A stretch of 64,000 bases of DNA, from NCBI RefSeq assembly GCF_024494655.1, contig NZ_JANHDL010000007.1, positions 1 through 64,000 of the forward strand, given 5' to 3'. Origin of the DNA: Halorubrum laminariae. GTDB lineage: Archaea > Halobacteriota > Halobacteria > Halobacteriales > Haloferacaceae. The position numbers and the translations under genes were made by a program. A model generated the notes under the pieces. The model was not told the origin of the DNA. It ran no database searches and saw only the letters and a program-made list of their open reading frames with translations. Positions 63,674 through 64,000 of this stretch are shown here, in pieces; positions within the stretch are counted from its first letter, which is position 1, and each line of letters starts with the position of its first letter.

Positions 63674-64000
63674 CTACGACTCTCTGATCTGCTCCGTTCC
63701 TCTGATGATGCACACGTGCCCACCGTCGGTCGTGTGAGTCAACGACAACTGCTCGCGGATCCGACACCCGTCCGGTGTCTCGACTGTCGCCTCCCCGGTC
63801 CAGTGGCCGTCGTCGCTCACGCTCGGTAAGACTGTGTGACTAAAACGCTCAATTTCGTCGTCGGGGTAGAACTCCTCCCAGTGGGTGCCGACCAACTCGC
63901 CGACTTCGACGCCGTACACCGAGGCGTACGGGTCGTTGGCGAACAGGTAGGTCCCGTCGGAATCGAGGATCGCGATCGGCTCGCTCGCTGCTTCCAGTGC
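63674..64000 (-). CDS. PAS-domain protein, partial (N-terminus beyond the window)
   Basis: The frame runs off the right edge. The visible 108 residues are one PAS domain, from SEPIAILDSDGTYLFANDPY and YGVEVGELVGTHWEEFYPDD to a C-terminal strand VCIIRGTEQIRES, after which the protein ends. No kinase or GGDEF follows the PAS, so any output domain must be N-terminal. Likely a signalling protein. Confidence 0.82.
   Translation of the reverse strand, partial: ALEAASEPIAILDSDGTYLFANDPYASVYGVEVGELVGTHWEEFYPDDEIERFSHTVLPSVSDDGHWTGEATVETPDGCRIREQLSLTHTTDGGHVCIIRGTEQIRES

Overview
The window looks like the chromosome of a halophilic archaeon (class Halobacteria, probably near Halorubrum/Haloferacales, by gene content only). 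The DNA is GC-rich, the proteins are very acidic, and promoters are AT-rich TATA elements placed 25-35 bases before leaderless starts. The gene set is archaeal: TFB, RFC large subunit, Rpo3/Rpo6/Rpo10, isopentenyl phosphate kinase, class III pilin. No archaeal species can be named from the sequence alone.

Layout. (1) 0-10 kb: a sensor histidine kinase, an OGG1-type 8-oxoguanine glycosylase, small conserved archaeal proteins (DUF555/UPF0212, UPF0058, a zinc ribbon), transcription factor TFB, an MscS channel and a cation exchanger. (2) 8.7-17.4 kb: an intracellular alpha-glucan cluster (4-alpha-glucanotransferase, GH13 amylase, and a 1582-residue protein with two tandem GH15 modules). (3) 17.4-29 kb: a MutS-family ATPase with a small partner, the proC-proB-proA proline operon, a glycosyltransferase/sulfatase-like/flippase-like surface-glycan group, aspartate-semialdehyde dehydrogenase and an NhaC antiporter. 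(4) 29-39.2 kb: accessory DNA. It holds two toxin-antitoxin modules among four direct copies of a hairpin-bearing repeat, remains of an IS200/IS605 (IS1341-type) end without tnpB, and a divergent sulfur-handling cluster (split YeeE/YedE transporter, rhodanese-persulfide dioxygenase, TusA, DsrE). An MFS transporter and an IS6-family element killed by a nonsense codon follow. The region ends at tRNA-His, whose 3' end is duplicated about 100 bases away. (5) 39-45 kb: a conserved Cys-cluster protein, CtaA-like heme protein, a second histidine kinase, RfcL, an HTH-like protein and a type IV pilin. (6) 45.5-51 kb: a one-gene type IIG restriction-modification enzyme with an AT-rich recognition domain, a 123-base tandem duplication with large hairpins, and HicBA. 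(7) 51-64 kb: core information genes. These are Cbf5/TruB, Cmk, then tRNA-Ser, uS13-uS4-uS11-Rpo3, tRNA-Leu, eL18-uL13-uS9-Rpo10-Rpo6-enolase-uS2, and the mevalonate genes mvk and ipk.

The genes worth most attention are the repeat-bracketed toxin-antitoxin region, the orphan IS1341-type RNA end, the type IIG gene with its mosaic composition and duplicated tail, the double GH15 enzyme, and the sulfur cluster. All functional calls rest on motif recognition by eye, and no database search was run.
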